From: Stomoxys calcitrans
Taxonomy: Eukaryota; Arthropoda; Insecta; Diptera; Muscidae
DNA: 64,000 bases
NCBI RefSeq assembly: GCF_963082655.1
Contig: NC_081554.1
Coordinates: forward strand, 65,190,602 to 65,254,601
Direction: 5' to 3'
Shown here: piece by piece, positions 21,285-32,551 of the stretch
Position numbering within the stretch: the first letter of the stretch is position 1
Layout: the number at the start of each line of letters is the position of its first letter
Translations under genes and position numbers: made by a program
Notes under the pieces: generated by a model
What the model was told of the DNA's origin: nothing
Seen by the model: the letters and a program-made list of their open reading frames with translations, nothing else
The model's database searches: none

Positions 21285-22740
21285 AAATTGTTTTCCCTTA
21301 TAACATGGGACACGGCCATCGTGAGACAAATGCTGATATATGGAGCACCGTTATGGTGAAGGCTGTAGAGAAAGGTACCCGAATCAGGCAACTTTAAATG
21401 GTGCAAAAACTCGTCTGTGTCAGGATAAAGGAGGGTAAAGATCCACACCGCAGGCGGGTCTGGAGGCTACGCTGAATATAGAACCTGTTACGGTCTATAT
21501 TCGGGGCTTTGGCCCTAAGGTAGCGCTTAGGCTGAGGGAACTTGGCATATTGAAAGATGTCGGCCACTGTTCTGTTGCGGATGCCAATAATGCAGCAAGG
21601 AGGGTCTGCGACTACCTGTCTCCAAGACCGATTCCATAGTGATTGTTCCAGATTCGCTTTTCGGGAAGGAAGCAGTGGGAGGCGGATGCTGTGTTTGAGT
21701 TGACCGAGACGGGATTTGGGGTCTACTCAGAGACGGTATGTCTGTTAGACTGCCGGACTAGTGTACGATCTTTCAGGCAGAGGTCTGGGCCATAAGGTTG
21801 GCCGCAAAGGTGATCCGTAGTGCGGGGTGGAGTGTTTGAGGCCTTCTGGCTTCTGGCTCTCAATGTTGCCTTGGGTTCCAGGACACGTCGGTGTTCTGGG
21901 GAATGAAAGGGAAGTCGAGAATGCCAGGAATGAGGCAGACTTACGGCCGGTCTTGCAAACGTGACTTTTGTCGAACTAATGAACATAGTAGAGGAGATGA
22001 CCAGTGCGTCGGCGGTGGCGTGGTGCGAGTCTATAGATGGCTGTCGGATTGCCAGAAAACTCTGGCCAGTTGTTGACTAGAAGAGAACCCGGAAATTCCT
22101 GGCCCTTGTTAATGCAACACTAAGTACGATTGCAGGTGTTATAACCGAACATTGTGCGGCCTTTGGCGCATAGAAATCACGCACAACAACTTCTGCGGAC
22201 GCAGTCATAATGGTGATCAGGAGGAGACAAACGAACACCTGCTCTGCCCATGACCGAGTCTACAGGATCACAAGCTTTCCTTTCTAGGGATTCGGTTTTT
22301 CTGCGATCTCGGCGAAGTTGCAGATGTGTCTCTGGGAAGTCTCCTAATATACGTGGGTAAGACGGGTTTGATTCGAGACGATCGAACACCTGCTCTGCGC
22401 ATGTCCGAGACTACAGGGTCACAAGCTTTCTATTCTAGGGAGTCGGTTTTTCTGCGATCCCGACGAAGTTGCAGATGTGTCTCTGGGAAGTTTCCTAATA
22501 TACGTGGGAAAGACGGGTTTGATTCGACGAGGAACACTATGAAATCTTTAAAAGACGATCGAACACCTGCTCTGCGCATGCCCGTGTCTACAGGGTCACA
22601 AGCTTTCCATTCTAGGGAGTCGGGTTTTCTGCGATCTCGGTGATGTTGCAGATGTGTCTCTGGGAAGTTTCCTAATATACGTGGGTAAGACGGGTTTGAT
22701 TCGACGAGGAACGCAATGAAATCGTCAACACTGTCATGTT
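21285..22740 (+). pseudogene. R1/LOA-group LINE C-terminal region with triplicated tail
   Basis: Broken frames encode LNIEPVTVYIRGFGPKVALR (about 21468) and RELGILKDVG, equivalent to the thumb-to-RNase H linker of LOA-1, then GFGVYSET and the RNase H end WVPGHVGVLGNERE (about 21872-21915). Downstream the segment beginning 'cgaacacctgctctgc' occurs three times (about 22229, 22384 and 22559) with diverging spacers, so the Cys-rich C-terminus has been duplicated in tandem. The family differs from LOA-1 and LOA-2. No intact protein. Confidence 0.65.
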
Positions 22741-23104
22741 TGCCTGGGCGCAAAATACCAATGTATGGCACGCGACGAGTAAATACTTGCGTGAGTATGG
22801 ACCGATGCTCCGGGGAAGCACAAGATAGGTTTGCTCCCAATTCTATTCCTATATTTTTAAAATTTTTCTTATCTCATCATCTCCCCTTTGTGTCGGGGCA
22901 GGGTATTTCATTATCATATATTTCACCTAGCTTTCCTCCATTCTTTTTCATACCAGGGATTTAAAATGGGTCGGACATGCCTCGGAGAAAACTCAACTTT
23001 CGGGGTGGGCTACCTATACATCCTAAGCCTAATCCTATATATTACCATTTTTAATCACGCCAGCCTTTCAAATTTGAGATATTGATTTGAAATTTTGCAC
23101 AGAA
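22741..23104. other. Possible LINE 3' untranslated region, otherwise unassigned
   Basis: Continues directly from the LINE fragment without a clear poly(A) or tail. Nothing else recognised. Confidence 0.35.
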
Positions 23105-23550
23105 AAAAATTCAAACTCAAATAAGGTTCAGATCGGACCATATTTAGATATAGGTGTCATATAGAGCGATCTGCTGATTTAGGGTCTTTAACCAATAAAA
23201 GTCACAACTATTATCCGATTTCGCTGAAATTTTGATACAGTGACTTGCATTAAGCTTTCCGTCATCCGACAAGCATATGGTCCAGTTCAGACTATATTTA
23301 GATATAGCTGCCATTTAGACCGTTCTTCCAATTTAGGGTCTTAATCACATAAAAAGCGGATTTGTTGCCCGATTTTGCTGACACTGTGACTTGTATAAGA
23401 GTTCTCAGGACTTGAATCAAATATGATTCAGACCAGCCCCTATTTGCATATTACTATGAATATGGTAGAAGAGTTTTTATAAAAGAGGATGGTTATTTTA
23501 TCCACGGTGGTAGGTACTCAAAAGTTCGGCCGTGCCGTTTTTATTTGTTT
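23105..23550 (-). repeat. 153-bp-family repeat fragment with hairpin end
   Basis: 'gatataggtgtcatatagag' and 'gatatagctgccatttagac' are decayed reverse-complement monomers about 160 bp apart. The unit ends near 23505-23550 with 'ggtggtaggtactcaaaagt' and 'tcggccgtgccg', matching the hairpin-type terminus at 3093 and 19530. Confidence 0.7.
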
Positions 23551-24646
23551 TCTCTGTAGCGTACTTTCAAGTCCCTTCCATTACCTCAAGCTTTGAGATA
23601 TTTTTTTTTTCTTTCTAGCATTTGCAGTTGGCATTCTGAGTAAAAACTAAAATTTTACATTTGTTGGCTATCTCGTCTTGGGCATCGATATAAGAGCATA
23701 GCTTAAGGAACAAGCCGTTGGTGGTGGTGGTGGTGGCGGCTTAAGCAGATGGATGGATTCATGCAAGCATGGACAGACATTGAAGTAAGAGCAAACGAAA
23801 TGGTCATTTGGTAGGTACCTCTTAATGGTCGGCTAGTAGTTGCTCTGTCCATGGAGTTTATATTTGACTATATGTTGTGATATTCTGCGCTTGCGCTTGG
23901 TTAAGGCAACAATAAATAGTGCCTGTTACAATTCAATATGATCTTCATATGATACTCCTCCGACAATACCCTCCATAGCCTTTTTTAAGTTTTCAATACG
24001 AGTATAGCAAATTGTGGATAGAGAGGGAGTATTTAGTATGATATGGCTGGATCTTTACATTTGTATGCAGCATCACAGTCCATAAGGCCATTTATGCCAA
24101 TGTTGGCTGGTTGACTAGCTAAAGTTTCTGCTGCTTACTTCCCCATACGGAAATACACAATTTATGCTGTCTGCCCTTTTTGGTTTTCGGAATACTTAGC
24201 AACGAGACGAATGTGGCTAGGAACGCTACCCTGTATAAAAGGCAACTGTATAAAAACACGTTACATTACGTTTCCATTTTAACTTAAAATTTATTTCCTT
24301 TGCGAGAGCACAAGCATACCACACTCAGGGATATGAAAGCGCAATCGCAAATGTTGGATCTTTATAAGACTGCTGCAGTATTAAAAAGACAGTTGATCAG
24401 GGATGTACAAACCAAATCAGCAAACATAGTTTGTTAAAAGGCTATTTGATCCAACGAAAAGAAGTATTGAGGAAAGGTGTGAGTGCCTAGATTAGACCAT
24501 GACGATAGAAAGCGAACGTCTGTCTGATACACCCAAACATATGTGCATCCTACGGAGGAGCACTGGTCCCGACATATCAATGTGTCTACTCCGCTCACTG
24601 AAAATGATTAGCAAACTTCATTTAAAGATGATAAATTTTCCAACTA
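23551..24646. other. Unassigned sequence with a short GGT microsatellite
   Basis: 'ggtggtggtggtggtggcgg' at about 23720. Otherwise no recognisable element or gene across about 1.1 kb. Confidence 0.45.
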
Positions 24647-24882
24647 TTGGTTGCCCAAAAAGTAATTGCGGATTTTTTAAAAGAAAGTAAATGCATTTTT
24701 AATTAAACTTAGAATGAACTTTAATCAAATATACTTTTTTTACAATTTTTTTCTAAAGCAAGCTTAAAGTAACAGCTGATAACTGACAGAAGAAAGAATG
24801 CAATTACTGAGTCACAAGCTGTGGAAAATTTTGTCAACGCCGACTATATGAAAAATCCGCAAATACTTTTTGGGCAACCCAA
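24647..24882 (-). mobile_element. mariner-derived MITE, copy B (236 bp)
   Basis: Ends 'ttggttgcccaaaaagtaat' and 'ctttttgggcaacccaa'. TA precedes the left end (24645-24646); the right flank is not TA, so it may have mutated. Body identical in structure to copy A, with 'tcaaatatactttttttac' and 'gtcaacgccgactatatg'. Confidence 0.9.
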
Positions 24883-25079
24883 AATTTTAGGTAACATTCG
24901 ATTCTTGTTTGAACCGTTGAGTGGAGAGGACGTTTTATTATTTCGCTCCGAAAGAATTCATCTGCAACTCGTAATAGGTCAATATTTTTGGAAGAAAAAT
25001 TTAAGTCTCTCAAGGATAGCTACGATAGTGGCATCCATTAGACTGTTGATGACCTGCGTCTGTTTTCAGTGGAGCGGCA
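24883..25079. other. Unassigned sequence between MITE and LINE
   Basis: About 200 bp with no clear feature. The frame running through it begins inside the MITE and is not a gene. Confidence 0.35.
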
Positions 25080-28000
25080 ATTCCAGAGCCCAGGGGTAGG
25101 CTTAGAATTGACTCCAAAGAACCAACAGCTGCGGTGGTGGTATCAGATCGTAGCATGTTGTCTACTACTGAAACCTCGACTGGTAGAGCTGCTGCTCTAG
25201 GCTCCACTAGCCGACAGACGACTGGACAGCAGGGGCTTTTGACGAAGACACCTGGTTCGAGTCTTAATAACAAGGCCGAACCTATTCTATCTTCGCATGC
25301 CTACAATGTGCCCAGGCCATCGGCCTTCCCAGGCAAACCAACACGCTCTTTAAGGGATTACAATAATATTGGGTTGCCCAAAAAGTAATTGCGGATTTTT
25401 CATATAGTCTGCGTTGACAAATTTTTTCACAGCTTGTGACTTTGTAATTGCATTATTTCTTCTGTCAGTTATCAGCTGTTACTTTTAGCTTGCTTTAGAA
25501 AAAAAGTGGAAAAAAGTATATTTGATTAAAGTTCATTCTAAGTTTTATTAAAAATGCATTTACTTTCATTTAAAAAATCCGCAATTACTTTTTGGGCAAC
25601 CCAATAGAAGACGATGCTCTCAGGTTTATTGGCAGGCTTAATGCGAATGATCCTAAAACTCTCACTAATAGGGAGAGAGACTCCCTAAATTGGGCTCTGG
25701 AATTCACTGCACAGGGTATCCCAAGCCTACATGCCTAGTTTCGGAAACTGCACCACAGTCAGCTAAAAGGCTGCGGTAACCTGGAGCGCATCACATGCCT
25801 AAAAGAACTAGGGCGAACAATTGCAAGATGGGTCCAAGAACCTTTGCTAATGTCGCTAGGGACAGTATGGTGATAGCAGTTGTCGACAAGGGGGAGGAAG
25901 AGGGCTGCATACCTAGGAATAATTGGAGTGGGATAGTCAATGGACTGTCATCAGCATACTCCAATGTTTTGCGAAATTTCCTGGGTTTCCTCCAGTTTGT
26001 GACGATGCAGGCTGGTATCGGGGCCGATACAGACGAATCGCCTTTGGGGACCAACGCTCAATTGAAATGTATCGTTGTGGTCTAAAAATGATTGGTGAGA
26101 TCTGGCCAGGTGCAGCACTAGATTTAGTCAGAAAGGACGATATTCCTTCTCGATCAATGGCGCATGTTTGGATACCAAGAATTCCCTCAGATCCTACATC
26201 AAAATACTTGGAAGACTTAGGGAATGTAATCTGAATCTTTCAACCACCAACTGGAAGATTGGATGAGGCTGATGGTGACCGGAGACATGCAGTATTTGTA
26301 CTGAATTCCGTCTGTCTCGCAGATCTCAACAAGTCTGATGGAGTTATGACCTACGGATTCAACAGGCGGAAACTGAAGGTCTATAGAAGCAGTGGGGTTA
26401 GGGAATCAGAAGACGACTCAGCAGTTGTTGCTGAACACTTGCCTGAGGAACTATCGACCACATCGCTAAGGTCTGGGCGATTGCAGGAGACTGAAAATCC
26501 CCCTTCCACGATCGAGACAGGAAGGGAAGGCATCGAAACTGGATCCGACAAGCCCTATGTGGGTGGGTCATACGGTAGGATTGGGTTCAAGGTGTGAGCC
26601 AGCGAGGGAGCAGGGAACTCAAAAAGTACTTCGACAGCAGCTGTTAGTGAAGCATCTAAGGAGGAATCGTTCACACCGCAAGTGTTGACTGTCCTGAGGA
26701 AGAGTGGTTCCACTGCTTTTCAACTGCCCCTGGATGCGGACGGAAGCTCATCATGACAAGATCTAACGAGTTTTCCGAGGATAAACTCCTGGCGAAATTA
26801 GAAGACGAGACTAACACAACAGTGGCGGAAGTTCTGAATCCTGAATATGATCGCCCATTGTAAGACCGTTTCGGAGGCACTAAAGGTCCTCCTGATGGTA
26901 GGGGGATTTGAAGTGGTTCTTATCCAGAAACCATAGGTGTGTGGAGGAATGGTTCGTATACTAAGAATTCCGGGATTTAAACTATTCAAGGGTTCGGGGA
27001 ATGGGAGATACAGAGTCTGTATTCTTGCAAAAAGTAGCCTAAATGTTTTTCGTCTTCCGTCGCTAAGCACTGAAGATTCAATAGTAGCCAGCCTTGAAAC
27101 AGTCTCATTATTGGCTAGCTTCCCTATATGTGACACACGATTCAGAGATGCCGTAGAGATTATGTAGGGAAGAAAAGTCTCATTGTAGGAAGAGGTACCA
27201 GTGCACATCACCAGATGGCGGGAAGTTCGGATGTCAACGAAAGCGGCGAGCTGATTATCGAATATATTATAAGTAGATGTCTGACGATTTGTAATAAAGG
27301 GTCTAAACCGACCCTTATTACCAGGAACAGGCAGGAGGTACTTGATATTACCTATGTACCGAAAGATATAAGCGCAAGATTATGCGACAGGGGAGTTTTG
27401 GATGACCACAGCTTCTCTGATCATCGTTATATTAGTTTCAGCCTTGGAGAAAATACTACAGAAGTGGCCCCTCGGCTAAACAGAAGAAAGGTGGATTGGG
27501 ATAAATTTTGGCACAAATTCTGCACGTCTATCCCTTCTAGACCAGAAAAGGAAGTGGTACCTGCGCAGGATATAGACATAATGGTCAAACGGATCACCAA
27601 GGCCTTGAATGACTCCTCTGTGTCAGCAAGTCCTAGTGCCAAGCCAAGGGGCAAACAGCGACCGCCATGGTGGACCCCAGAGCTGGTTGGTCTAAGGAAG
27701 GACTGCAGAAAAATCTTCAACAGGGCGAAAGCCACAAGAGCACCACACGAGTGGGGCATCTATAAGACTGAGCTAAGAAAATATAAGGACGAGTTGAGAA
27801 ACGCTCAGAACAAATCCTGGGTGAAATTCTGCAGCTCCGTGGAGGATACATCTGAGGCCTCTAGGGTAAGGAAGATTCTGTCCTCGAGACCTATTACAGT
27901 GGGGTATATTCAGAAGTCAGAGAATGCATCGACAATGTCTAGAGAGGAAACACTAGAACTACTCGTTGAAACACATTCGCCGGAAAATTTTCCAAAGGAC

Positions 28001-28506
28001 AACGTTTTCACTGGAATGCATTTGTCGGAGGTTGTGTCTGAGCGAAAATCCTGTGGGCGATAAGAAGTTTCGACCGCTTTAAGTCACCAGGCCCTGATGA
28101 TGTATCCCTGGTTGAATTACAAGCTGTGTCTGATAGACTGGTTCTTCGACTTAGGGGATATACTCTGCTTTTATCAGCATTTCATATATGCCTGTGGGAT
28201 GGAGGGACACAAAGGTCATGTGCTTTCGAATGCATGAAAACCCTACCACACGAAGGCGAAAGATTTTCGTCCTATTAGTCTGTCATCCTTTATGATGGAG
28301 ACTCTTGAGAGGTTGATGGAAACGTAACTAAATGCAAACATAACTAGAGATCGCATGTCGCGGCAGCAGCATGCATATAGAAAATGCAAGTCCACTGAAA
28401 CGCCCCTCACGACCTAGTCGGCTGCATAGAGGATTCTTTCGCTGTCAAGGAATATGCAATGGTAGCATTTCTTGACATTGAAGGTGCTTTCAATAATGTT
28501 AAACCG
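25080..28506 (+). pseudogene. LOA-2 LINE: ORF1, endonuclease and start of RT
   Basis: The longest LOA-2 copy. ORF1-like coding remnants lie at 25080-25366 and, after the MITE at 25369, at 25607-26600 (for example DALRFIGRLNANDPKTL). The endonuclease region follows from about 26840. The frame at 27215-28063 (282 codons) is the best preserved: QMAGSSDVNESGELIIEYI, the C-terminal part of the apurinic-type endonuclease, with SDHRYISF (27419), then the linker to reverse transcriptase with PPWWTPELVGLRKDC (27662). RT starts at KSPGPDDVSLVELQ (28081) and reaches MVAFLDIEGAFNNV (28458), where it stops. Stops and frameshifts are common. Endonuclease nicks the target and RT copies the RNA in place in active LINEs; this copy cannot. 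Confidence 0.75.
25369..25604 (+). mobile_element. mariner-derived MITE, copy C (236 bp)
   Basis: Left end 'ttgggttgcccaaaaagtaa', right end 'ctttttgggcaacccaa', TA on both sides (25367-25368 and 25605-25606). Same orientation as the mariner at 7834. The deletion junction is at 'gaaaaaaagtggaaaaaagt' leading to 'atatttgattaaagtt'. It interrupts the ORF1 region of the LOA-2 LINE. The ends are the best preserved of the four related copies, so this insertion is probably the youngest. Confidence 0.93.
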
Positions 28507-28904
28507 ATGATAGACAAAGATGATCGTAATGGGTCAGAGAATCGTTTATGTGACAACAAACAACACTGAGTCTTCCGTGCATTAAAATCTACTCGATTCA
28601 TTCGACCCCACTCAAAAATAGACAACAAATCCTGGGAGAGTGTATCGTCCACAACCCGCCTCTTGTTCTCAATCTCTCGAAGACTCGGCCTATGGTCGAA
28701 TGGGTAAGAATGACAGAGATTAATGTCATCTGCAAATGATTAGATCGGATTCGATGTCTGACTCAACAGATCGCTGAAATACGAAAAAAAGAAAAAGAAA
28801 AGCAGAATGTGCGGAGCCCTGGGGTACACCTGCGGTCAATCTATGCTCATTGGATGAGAAACTATCTATTCTGAGAAAGCTCGAAATAAATCTCTGGGAA
28901 ACAT
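28507..28904 (-). pseudogene. CR1/Jockey-group LINE RT fragment
   Basis: The minus strand encodes FEWGRMNRVDFNARKTQCCL (28640-28560) followed by LLSHKRFSDPL, and upstream the region 28680-28900 matches the reverse transcriptase FADDS region seen intact at 48580-48980 on the plus strand. Joined to LOA-2 sequence at about 28506. Confidence 0.7.
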
Positions 28905-29440
28905 ATTTCTGAACTCATAAACTGTTCTCGACTATCGCAGATCTCTCAACCAGATGGCTGAACAGTTCAAAATACACCTGCTCTGGGTAGCGGGCCACAG
29001 AGATAACAAAGGGAATTGTAGAGCAGACGAGCTGCGAGACTAGAAACAACCTTACACATTCCACGGGAACTGGTAACTGTGGGTATATCTTAAGCGACAT
29101 GAAGGCTTAGTTTTCAGGAACAAGCCCAAAGGGCAACGAATGACAGATGGTTACCCCACAGTGCGTGTTGTGAACACTTCAAAATGATGTTGCCTAATCT
29201 AAACTTGAAGAAGTTCGCCGCTTTGCTGTCGCTGGCTAGAAAAGACATCTCAGTCATTGTGTTCATCATGACAGGTCATTGTCTGATCGGAAAACATGCG
29301 GACAGACTGGAGGTTGAAAGTAACGACTTCTGCAGAAGATGTAAGGACGTCGATGAAGAATATAATATAGAACATCTGGTGTGTGTGACCCGAAGGAGTA
29401 AGAAGGAGTTCCACTTAAGGTTCTCATTTCTTTGATAACG
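28905..29440 (+). pseudogene. LOA-2 RNase H and C-terminal fragment
   Basis: Encodes IHLLWVAGHRDNKGNCRADE (28970-29028), the last RNase H motif, then LNLKKFAALLSLARKDISV (29198) and the Cys-rich CRRCKDVDEEYNIEHLVC (29331-29384). The order matches the minus-strand copy at 30481-30870. Ends abruptly before the LOA-2 C-terminus. Confidence 0.75.
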
Positions 29441-29591
29441 TTACCCTTTCAATGATCTTATACCCATTGGAAAACCTGAAATATAAATCAACTAGTCAAG
29501 TTTTATGTGTGACGATTTTATGATGTTTTGCGGAAAAAGGTTTAAGAATCAATGAAAGGATTTAAATGAGATCTTTATAACAATCAGAGGA
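29441..29591. other. Short unassigned spacer
   Basis: About 150 bp between two LINE fragments. No feature recognised. Confidence 0.4.
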
Positions 29592-30384
29592 TAGTCCACT
29601 GGCTCTACAGAAGCGTGATTAAACTCCTCAGCAGTTTGGTGGACTGCGATGGAAAAAAATGCAACACAAGGGCCATACAACCGGCTCAGAGAACATGTTG
29701 TCTTGGTATAGGCGGTGCGATGAGGACCACGCCCACTAGGCCACTGGAGACTATTATAGATACCCGACCCATTTACATACAGATTAAATGTGAGGCAGCC
29801 ACTACGGCTATGAGACTTAAGACGATGGGAGAGTGGATTGAGGATTAGAGAAGCTCAAACCATCGCGGCATAATTGAGGCAATGATAGGAAACCTGAAAG
29901 GAAGGAAAGAGGTTTCCGTTCGTATGTGGTCGAGTGCGAGGCACTGCTGCCAGCGGCAATGTCTTGGATTGACGGAACCCTAGTATTGGCGTCTGGAAGA
30001 TCATGTTACACGGATGGATCAAATCTAGGGGTCAGAAAGGGCCTAGGGGTCTACATAGAGAATCCAGGGACTGAGATCTGTTTTAGACTGCCTAACCATA
30101 AGACGGTTCTGTAGGCGTAGGTCCGGGCGATCACGGAATGCGTGAGGTGGTGTGGTGTTGACGTGGAATATGAACACCTTACGGACAGATAACAGGCCAT
30201 AAGAGCAATAACAACCAGGAAGGTAAGGTATCGAAGAGTCTTGCAGTGTAAGGAGATAAACGCCTTCTCTGAGGATGGCAAAATTCGCATCGTTTGGGTG
30301 CCGGGCCATAACGGACTAAGGGGGAATGAAAGGGCAGACGATTTGGCATTGAAGGCCAGTGAACTGCCGTCAATAAACTTGGCT
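29592..30384 (+). pseudogene. LOA-1 LINE fragment, copy 4, upstream half
   Basis: RT connection (SLVDCDGKKCNTRAIQ, CCLGIGGAMRTTPT at 29697-29735), then RNase H with SCYTDGSNLGVRKGLGVYIE (30000-30060) and VWVPGHNGLRGNERADDLAL (30294-30350). It breaks at 'gtcaataaacttgg', where a LOA-2 copy lies in reverse. The LOA-1 3' end resumes at 31156, so the two halves seem to be one copy split by an insertion. Confidence 0.8.
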
Positions 30385-31155
30385 AGGTTAGGTTAGGTTT
30401 AAGTGGCAGTCTGCCATCAGACTCACTTAGACGTTTTCGTCCATTGTGATACCGCAGGAACAGAAAAAGGAAGATGGCTTCTAATTCCGACCGTTGAACC
30501 ATCCAGATCGCTTAAAAAATCCCAGTAACATGCGAATGTTCACATCCGCTAAATCACAGGCTAAGGACAGGTTCTCAAAGAAATGAAAAGTTAAAGTTGA
30601 ACTTCTTCTGACTGCTAGTTCGGGACACACACACAGAAGGTGTTCTATAGTCTCATCTTCTTCGATGTCCCCACAGCTTCTGCAAAAGTCGTTGCCTGCA
30701 ACCTTCAGTCTGTCAGCATGTTTTCTGATTAGACAGTAATCTGTCTTGACGGACACAATGACTGAGATGTCTGTTCTAGCCAATGACAGCAAAGCAGTAG
30801 ACCTCTGCAAGTCTAGATTAGGCCACATAGTTTTGGAATGCTCACAGCCCTTTTTATGACCATCTATCATTCGTTGTCCTTCGGGCCTGGTCGTGAAAAC
30901 TTAGCTTACATGTCGCTAGAGGCATACCCACAGATTCCAGTATCCCTGGAATATGTAGGGTAGTTCTAGTCTCGCAAGATCGTCCGCTTTACAGTTCCCT
31001 GGGATAGCTCTGTGGCCCGGCACCAAGGACAGATGAATTTGGAACTGTTCAGCCATCTCGTAGAGGGATCTGCGACAGTCGAGGGTGGTTTTTGTTTTCA
31101 GAAATACGTTCTCCAGGGATTAAATGGCTGTCTGAGAAGATATTTATGCCAAACG
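30385..31155 (-). pseudogene. LOA-2 LINE, 5'-truncated insertion, 3' half
   Basis: On the minus strand: RNase H segment near 31130-30925; frame 30870-30481 with TMWPNLDLQRSTALLSLART, the Cys-rich CRSCGDIEEDETIEHLLCVC, and C-terminus GFFKRSGWFNGRN; then a 3' untranslated end 'gcggtatcacaatggacg', 'ctaagtgagtctgatggcag' and a CCTAA-type tail (30386-30404). This is the best-preserved LOA-2 3' end in the window and the reference for the SINE-B tail. It lies inside a LOA-1 copy in reverse, as expected of a 5'-truncated retrotransposed LINE. Confidence 0.8.
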
Positions 31156-31546
31156 TCGTCAGTATAGCTACTGGTTCATTACGGGACACTTAGGACTACG
31201 AGCTCACTTATGTAAACTCGGTGTGGCAAGTGATAGCATGTGAAGGGCATGCGCGAAAGATGATGGGACCTTGGAGCATTTCCTTTGTCGTTGCCCGGCT
31301 TTTGCGTCTAACAGATATCAGGTGGGGACACTATACCAGACATGAACCAACTAAGAGTGGCATGGAAAACAATAAAGGATTTTGTAAGTAGGACGGAATT
31401 TTTAACTTAGATTTTCTTTTTCGAGTTTACTTTTTTGTATTAAGAGCGCACAAGAAGCCGATTATTGGCTTAGGTGTATGTCCATAGTGGCATGGGGTGG
31501 ATTAATATCTACACCCTCTTTTCAACCTAACCTATACCAATCTGAA
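31156..31546 (+). pseudogene. LOA-1 LINE 3' end, copy 4, downstream half
   Basis: Begins 'gtcagtatagctactgg', equivalent to copy 2 at about 14155. It encodes the Cys-rich end (ASDSM..RACAKDDGTLEHFL) and 'gattttgtaagtaggacgg', and finishes 'ctcttttcaacctaacc'. About 150 bp of LOA-1 between 'aacttgg' and 'gtcagtata' (present at 14002-14155 in copy 2) is missing at the LOA-2 insertion. Confidence 0.75.
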
Positions 31547-32400
31547 CCGATATGGCATATTTGAAATATCAAACGACATGTAAGATAATTGCTAGAACAC
31601 TTGAATTTTTTTGTTTATCATTTTGCATACCGATAAGCTGTTGATTATATCGATAACACCTTAAATCGATATTTTGTGTTACAATGATTTTCCTTTAAAC
31701 TTTTGCGGGCCCTATATTGCCCACCCCATTTATAACATGGATTAAAGCAGAAAGATACATTGGCGGCCTTCTTGTTGGCGATCTTAAATTTCGCAAAATA
31801 TTTCTTGTCCCCATAGGAGTCCTTTCCACGTTTTTTATATAAAATTTTTTTTTCGTACTATTTGAACCTGAAGTGTGAAGTAATGATTCCTCGACAATGA
31901 TAAGGCCGCCGCAAAATATGAGAATTGCCAACACAACAAACAGAAAAAAAGGTTAAAAAGAGCACAGATGAATATGACGCAAACAAATGGTCCTACGAAA
32001 TGGTCGGCATTGTTCTGGGCCATTCTTCATTGAGACAAACACCATCGCACAGCGTTGCGAAAGCCTAAGCGAAAAATCTTGCCCACAATAACAATGGTCA
32101 GTCACTAACGAAGGATCTGAGAGCTGGAGGCTGTTGCCAGCCTATTATTTTTGCCACTCTACGTTTTTTGGGGGAGAAATCTTGCAACATGAATCTTGAA
32201 GGTAATTTTTTTTTCTTTACAGTTTAATGTTTCTCTTTGGCATTTCCTTGCAATTCTAAATGTGAGGAGGGGAATTTGTGCAATGCTGACCGTCATATAT
32301 TTTCTAGACCATGCAACCAGCATCTTCTAAGGAAACAGGCACAGTGGGGAGAATTTGGCAAGGTTACAGTTTAACTTTAAATTTGTCAAATTTCAGCAAA
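31547..32400. other. Unassigned sequence
   Basis: The first 60 bp resemble the 153-bp family ('ccaatctgaaccgatatggc'). The rest shows no recognised gene or element. Short minus-strand frames have no domains. Confidence 0.4.
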
Positions 32401-32411
32401 TTACCCATTTG

Positions 32412-32541
32412 CCCCGGTAGCCGAGTTGGTAGCGTGCTTGGATTACCAGTGCAGGGGTCGTGGGTTCGATTCCCGCCAGAAGCCTTGGTCTGTCGCTACT
32501 GTGGTATCAGGACTGCCACTCTTACCTAACCTAACCTAATC
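32412..32541 (+). repeat. SINE-B with target-site duplication
   Basis: The tRNA-like head has A-box region 'gtagccgagttggtagcgtg' and B box 'gggttcgattccc'. A linker 'tctgtcgctac' and a shortened LINE-type tail follow: 'tgtggtatca', then 'ggactgccactcttacc', then 'taacctaacctaatc'. Flanking direct repeats 'tacccatttg' lie at 32402-32411 and 32542-32551, the hallmark of insertion by target-primed reverse transcription. Compared with the copy at 7528, the tail lacks about 35 bp in its middle. Read by RNA polymerase III in living families; whether this copy is transcribed is unknown. Confidence 0.88.
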
Positions 32542-32551
32542 TACCCATTTG

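Noticed and set aside
23720..23740. GGT microsatellite as a regulatory element
   Set aside because: Six short units only; nothing around it supports function.
32412..32485. Functional tRNA gene
   Set aside because: A and B boxes are present, but the arms do not pair into a full cloverleaf by eye and a LINE-type tail plus target duplication follow, so it is a SINE.
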